Positions 6,633 to 9,628 of a stretch of 9,628 bases of DNA are shown piece after piece. Position 1 is the stretch's first letter. Each line of letters starts with the position of its first letter. The notes beneath the pieces are model-generated. The model worked only from the letters and a program-made list of their open reading frames with translations, did no database searches and had not been told where the DNA came from. Made by a program: the position numbers and the translations under genes. The stretch comes from an uncultured euryarchaeote (GTDB lineage Archaea; Thermoplasmatota; Poseidoniia; Poseidoniales; Poseidoniaceae): assembly GCA_937897365.1 (NCBI GenBank), contig CALCOP010000053.1:1-9628 (forward strand), given 5' to 3'.

Positions 6633-7370
6633 TTATCCACGAATTGCTTCTTCCAAAGATAATTCTCCACAAGCAACTGCGTATGCCACTTCAGTGGAAA
6701 TCGTCTTTCGGCCATTGCTTTTCTTGCGGCTTTGGCGCTGAATTTCTCTCACTTCACCCTCTGTTGGCTGGATTTCTCGGAATTCCCATACCCGTTCCCC
6801 AGCAATCATCGCTATACGGATTGCGGATATGACATGATTATGACGCAACAATCCACGCGATGTTTTTGCTTCATTAACTACTTCGATATTCAGTTCATGT
6901 GTCAGACAATCATTGATGATTCGGTCTCGGATTAAGGGGGCACCGTCACCGATTCGGACAACCATTGTCTTAAATTCAAGTGCTGAGGCGATTCCAATAA
7001 TTTGTGCAGCGAGATTTTCAATATGCTCAAATTGAGCGATTCCTAAGACCGCACCATCTGCGAGCCATCCCAGCCCGGGGCGAGGTCCTGGATCTATACC
7101 GAAACTCAGTTGGTGGACATTGTGTATCCCCCTCATGAGTCGAACGGCATTATCGACTGCATCTTTGACTGAATGCGGAGCAGTCATTATCGGTTGACCT
7201 TCATGACGATATTTCACAACTTCAAGTTCTCCTCCGAACCAAATCATATCCGATTCAGGTAATACAGCATCGTGTTCAAGAAGAATAAATCGTAACCCTC
7301 TTTTTTTGAGTTCTGTCATCAGCCGAAAAGCCAATTTGAAATCAATGGTGCGAATCGCAAGCCTTGGCAC
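6633..7370 (-). CDS. RuvC/YqgF-like RNase H-fold protein, possible Holliday junction resolvase relative
   Basis: The central part of this 245-residue protein resembles the RNase H fold of RuvC and YqgF. GIDPGPRPGLGWL (91-103) matches the first strand with its catalytic Asp (D93). VVRIGDGAPLIRDRI (137-151) fits the middle strand and helix. EVVNEAKTSR (163-172) fits the strand with the second acid (E167) and resembles the YqgF DERLTS box. The last motif, around HNHVISAIRIA (177-187), has His where many relatives have Asp and lacks the final Asp. An N-terminal domain of ~85 residues (AIRTIDFKLAFRLMTELKKRG) and a basic linker plus helix at the C-terminus (~212-245) are not recognised. The only start is the GTG at 7370, since a stop lies ten codons upstream; no Shine-Dalgarno is visible. 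A structural or regulatory nucleic-acid role is as likely as nuclease activity. Confidence 0.6.
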   Translation of the reverse strand: MPRLAIRTIDFKLAFRLMTELKKRGLRFILLEHDAVLPESDMIWFGGELEVVKYRHEGQPIMTAPHSVKDAVDNAVRLMRGIHNVHQLSFGIDPGPRPGLGWLADGAVLGIAQFEHIENLAAQIIGIASALEFKTMVVRIGDGAPLIRDRIINDCLTHELNIEVVNEAKTSRGLLRHNHVISAIRIAMIAGERVWEFREIQPTEGEVREIQRQSRKKSNGRKTISTEVAYAVACGELSLEEAIRG

Positions 7371-7433
7371 ATAGGATTCTTTGTTTTCCGAGATTAACTA
7401 AACTTCCGGCTTTACGGGTATTGATTGAACCCA

Positions 7434-7440
7434 TTTAAAA
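7434..7440. promoter_or_regulatory. TATA-like element in the divergent gap between RuvC-like and Hjc-like genes
   Basis: TTTAAAA contains the palindrome TTTAAA and is the strongest TATA-like element in this 131-bp gap. It is about 64 bases from the GTG at 7502 and about 68 from the GTG at 7370. With an archaeal TATA-to-start distance of about 26 bases, both genes would have leaders of about 40 bases. It is assigned by eye and could serve one or both directions. Confidence 0.4.
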
Positions 7441-7493
7441 TTGCAAATACAGTGGTACAAACACCGAAGTCATCAAGAACGATTGACATTGAT

Positions 7494-7497
7494 GGAG
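7494..7497 (+). promoter_or_regulatory. Short ribosome binding site of the Hjc-like gene
   Basis: GGAG lies four bases before the GTG at 7502. It supports that start, although the spacing is tight. Confidence 0.45.
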
Positions 7498-7501
7498 TTT
7501 T

Positions 7502-8179
7502 GTGTCGAGTCAATACGAGCGGGAATTACGGCAGGTTCTTGCCGGCGTTCCAAAAGGTGTTGAATCGATAATACGCTCATGTTCCTCAGTTGAAAAACAA
7601 AAGATGCGTCAGGTGATACAACGGCCTTTTTTAGTTGTACGAGCGGCAGGTTCTGGAATGGAAGGAACCGGTGACTTACTGGCTTTACGTGGTGACTTAT
7701 GTTTCCCGATTGAAGTGAAATCAACCCGTGCAGAGAAACTCTATCTCTCAGGACGAACGAAATTGCAATACGAAGCAATGGTTCACGAGGGAGAGCGATG
7801 TAAACTCATGCCTTTGTATGCTCATAGGCGAAAGGGTGTCCGTGGAGATTCGTGGCGAGTATTTCGGGTTGAGACTACAAATCTCTCTGGACGACTTCGG
7901 CAGTTGGAGAAATCAATTCCAGCTTTTCCAATGACGCGAAATGGTTCAGTGTATCTGAATTGGGAAGATGGAATGCCATTAAACGAATTTATTGCACTGG
8001 TTTGTTCATCAGCAGGCTCTGACAAACAAGCTTTGCATGACCTGAAAGTTCGTTCAATACGCAACAAGAACCGTGCTCACACTCTTCCATCCACACAACT
8101 TGAAGAAATACGCCCAGCTCAGAAAATCCCGGATAAACCGCTTGATGTTCTTGCTGAACTCGCTCGTCGTCGTTCTTGA
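7502..8179 (+). CDS. hjc: Holliday junction resolvase, Hjc family
   Basis: Hjc is an archaeal nuclease that cuts four-way DNA junctions during recombination and fork repair; it acts as a dimer. The 225-residue product shows the family motifs in order: YERELRQVL (5-13) with catalytic Glu E6, VVRAAGSG (45-52), Asp D58 in GTGDLLAL, and the E-V-K triad part at 71-73 (IEVKSTR). A strand-helix region (KLQYEAMVHEGERCKLMPLYAHRR) and WRVFRV (118-123) close the core. Two things differ from typical Hjc of about 120-140 residues. The gap between E6 and D58 is about 52 residues, where the Pyrococcus enzyme has about 24. A basic C-terminal extension of ~100 residues follows the core. It is divergent from the RuvC-like gene. 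The start is a GTG after GGAG. Confidence 0.85.
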   Translation: MSSQYERELRQVLAGVPKGVESIIRSCSSVEKQKMRQVIQRPFLVVRAAGSGMEGTGDLLALRGDLCFPIEVKSTRAEKLYLSGRTKLQYEAMVHEGERCKLMPLYAHRRKGVRGDSWRVFRVETTNLSGRLRQLEKSIPAFPMTRNGSVYLNWEDGMPLNEFIALVCSSAGSDKQALHDLKVRSIRNKNRAHTLPSTQLEEIRPAQKIPDKPLDVLAELARRRS

Positions 8180-9616
8180 TTAGAGGTAAGGAACCACCAT
8201 CACAAACAACAGCATCACGAAGAGCATGAGTGAAGATAAACTCGATGCTTTATTCGAAAGATGAGACACCCACATTGGATGGAGATTCCAAAGTTTTGTC
8301 TTCTTGCCAATTTTCTTTATTCGATTCAGATTTCCATTTAACCAATCCTTGAATAAATGCCCTCCATCGAAGGGAACGATTGGTATGAGGTTGGTAAATC
8401 CAAGTAAGATATTGACCCACATGAGCCAAAAGAAGAAGTTGACTAAAAACAACAGTCCTGTAAGGCCTAAGCTTTCGCTGATAATACCGTCATTAGGGAC
8501 AAGCATCGCTTCTTGAACTGGATGCATTGCCACACCTTGTAATTCAAATGGGAGGATTACCATCTCAAGGATATGAAATGGTGAAAAAATAATTTGGGCG
8601 AAAAATCCTCCTTCAAATCGAGGTGAAAAGGGACCAGCTAACCTGTCGATTCCAGCCGTACTTTCACTGATACCTTCAACGCCAACAAATGCATCACCAG
8701 GTTCTATTCCAATGGCTTCAAGATTTGACGAACTCCACCCTTGTTCGGTATAGTAATCATATTTGTCAGAAAGTATCAGTTCGACACTTTCCAGCGAACC
8801 ATTTTCGTGTCGCAGATCAAGAATGATGGTATCGTTTGCATTGTATCCTCGGACGGTTTCAAGGAATCCTTCAGCACCCTGTATTTCTTCGCCGTCAATT
8901 CGAAGGATTGTGTCCCAAGGTTCCATTCCGGCATTATCTGCCGCTTCACCTTTGATGATGCCTCGTACGTGCGGATTGTCGGACGACGCAGTGAAGTTTC
9001 CAGCCAAACTACCAAGGAGTAAGAGACAAATGAATGCTGCAAACAAATTTGTTGCCGGTCCGGCAGCGAACATTCGCATACGTTCTTTCCGAGGTGCCTT
9101 GTGAAGTTCTTGATACTGGGGTTCAGCGAATGCTCCAAGAGGTAGGGGTCCTAACTGAAGCAGACCAAACGAACGAATACGCATTCCATGAGCCCTTGCG
9201 AGTAATCCATGTCCAAATTCATGAATAACTAATGCAACAACAAATGCCATCACTCCCCAACCCAATGGTATCACTGGATTCACGCCTGGAATAGCCACCA
9301 GTTCACTTGCACTGGGAGGACTTGCCGTGGGGGGAGACAGAAGTGATGAGATGAAGGCGAGAATCATGAAGAGTGCGACAATAAACATACAGAATATGCA
9401 CACCCAAAGAGATGCTTCACCATAAATCCTCCAAAAACGACGAGGACGGGCAACTCGTTCGAGTGTTTTCAATCCCTTGTTACTTCGAACCATCAAGATG
9501 ACGCCAAAGACTCGAGTCGCATCCCAACGGTCAAGTGTCCCGTTTTTTTCCCAAACCCTCAGTAGAATGTACCAACACAAGATGAGGGTTACGACCAATT
9601 TCCAGTCGGCTTCCAC
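8180..9616 (-). CDS. Site-2 protease, M50 family intramembrane zinc metalloprotease with PDZ domain
   Basis: Site-2 proteases cleave membrane-bound substrates within the bilayer, typically after a first cut outside, to release regulators or clear leftover signal peptides. In this 478-residue protein H132-E-F-G-H136 gives two zinc-binding His residues and the catalytic Glu. The third ligand is D417 in NLIPIVPFDGGH (409-420). AAGPATNL (184-191) is the usual conserved loop. A PDZ-like domain lies at ~215-285 (VRGIIKGEAADNAGMEPWDTILRIDGEEI). Hydrophobic segments fall near 6-21, 69-92, 118-135, 181-204, 340-358, 385-408 and 459-476. The ARPRRFWRIYG stretch (56-66) after the first helix is common in archaeal members. 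The start given is a GTG preceded by GGGGATC. The frame stays open to the right edge, so a start a few codons further out cannot be excluded. Its target is unknown. Confidence 0.9.
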   Translation of the reverse strand: MEADWKLVVTLILCWYILLRVWEKNGTLDRWDATRVFGVILMVRSNKGLKTLERVARPRRFWRIYGEASLWVCIFCMFIVALFMILAFISSLLSPPTASPPSASELVAIPGVNPVIPLGWGVMAFVVALVIHEFGHGLLARAHGMRIRSFGLLQLGPLPLGAFAEPQYQELHKAPRKERMRMFAAGPATNLFAAFICLLLLGSLAGNFTASSDNPHVRGIIKGEAADNAGMEPWDTILRIDGEEIQGAEGFLETVRGYNANDTIILDLRHENGSLESVELILSDKYDYYTEQGWSSSNLEAIGIEPGDAFVGVEGISESTAGIDRLAGPFSPRFEGGFFAQIIFSPFHILEMVILPFELQGVAMHPVQEAMLVPNDGIISESLGLTGLLFLVNFFFWLMWVNILLGFTNLIPIVPFDGGHLFKDWLNGNLNRIKKIGKKTKLWNLHPMWVSHLSNKASSLSSLMLFVMLLFVMVVPYL

Positions 9617-9628
9617 CGATCCCCATGC

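Noticed and set aside
7492..7494. ATG ten bases upstream of the chosen Hjc start
   Set aside because: It is in a different frame from the resolvase and its frame closes after a few codons.
8290..8320. T-rich stretch after the Hjc-like gene as a plus-strand terminator
   Set aside because: It has only short T runs and lies inside the protease coding region, so it cannot be told apart from codon use without 3'-end mapping.
8763..9138. Overlapping open frames on both strands inside the site-2 protease gene
   Set aside because: The protease frame has all family motifs and a PDZ domain across this region, so these are shadows.
9624..9626. Minus-strand ATG near the right edge as start of the site-2 protease
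   Set aside because: It is out of frame with the protease by one base; the GTG at 9616 or a codon beyond the window is needed.

Overview
The window looks like a piece of a euryarchaeal chromosome, most likely from an uncultured Thermoplasmatota-type lineage such as marine Poseidoniales (Marine Group II). This is an inference. It rests on an archaeal-type signal peptidase with a Ser/His/Asp rather than Ser/Lys catalytic set, a Holliday junction resolvase of the Hjc family (archaeal and viral), an archaeal-style site-2 protease, TATA-like elements in the intergenic gaps, a GGTGAT ribosome binding site, and a very large secreted surface protein that ends in a CARDB-like domain, one membrane helix and a Glu/Asp tail. 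No RNA genes, insertion sequences, CRISPR arrays or integration sites were seen. Almost every base is coding.

Layout. Positions 25-5091 (minus) encode a surface protein of about 1,688 residues. A 135-bp divergent gap (5092-5226) carries a TATA-like element and two hairpins. Then comes a two-gene plus-strand unit: a small two-helix membrane protein (5227-5607) and a signal peptidase (5625-6632). This meets, stop to stop, a minus-strand gene (6633-7370) for a RuvC/YqgF-like RNase H-fold protein. A second divergent gap of 131 bp (7371-7501) separates that gene from the plus-strand Hjc-like resolvase (7502-8179). The resolvase meets, again stop to stop, a minus-strand site-2 protease (8180-9616), whose frame is still open at the right edge of the window.

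Two themes emerge. The first is export and membrane proteolysis: a secreted giant with a cleavable signal peptide, a signal peptidase that could cut it, a small membrane partner candidate, and an intramembrane protease. The second is DNA junction processing: an Hjc-type nuclease divergently paired with a RuvC-like protein whose active site looks altered. Most of these genes belong to recognisable families. The least described parts are the giant surface protein, which has a diverged internal duplication of about 330-340 residues, the RuvC-like protein, the small membrane protein, and the extra segments in the signal peptidase and resolvase.
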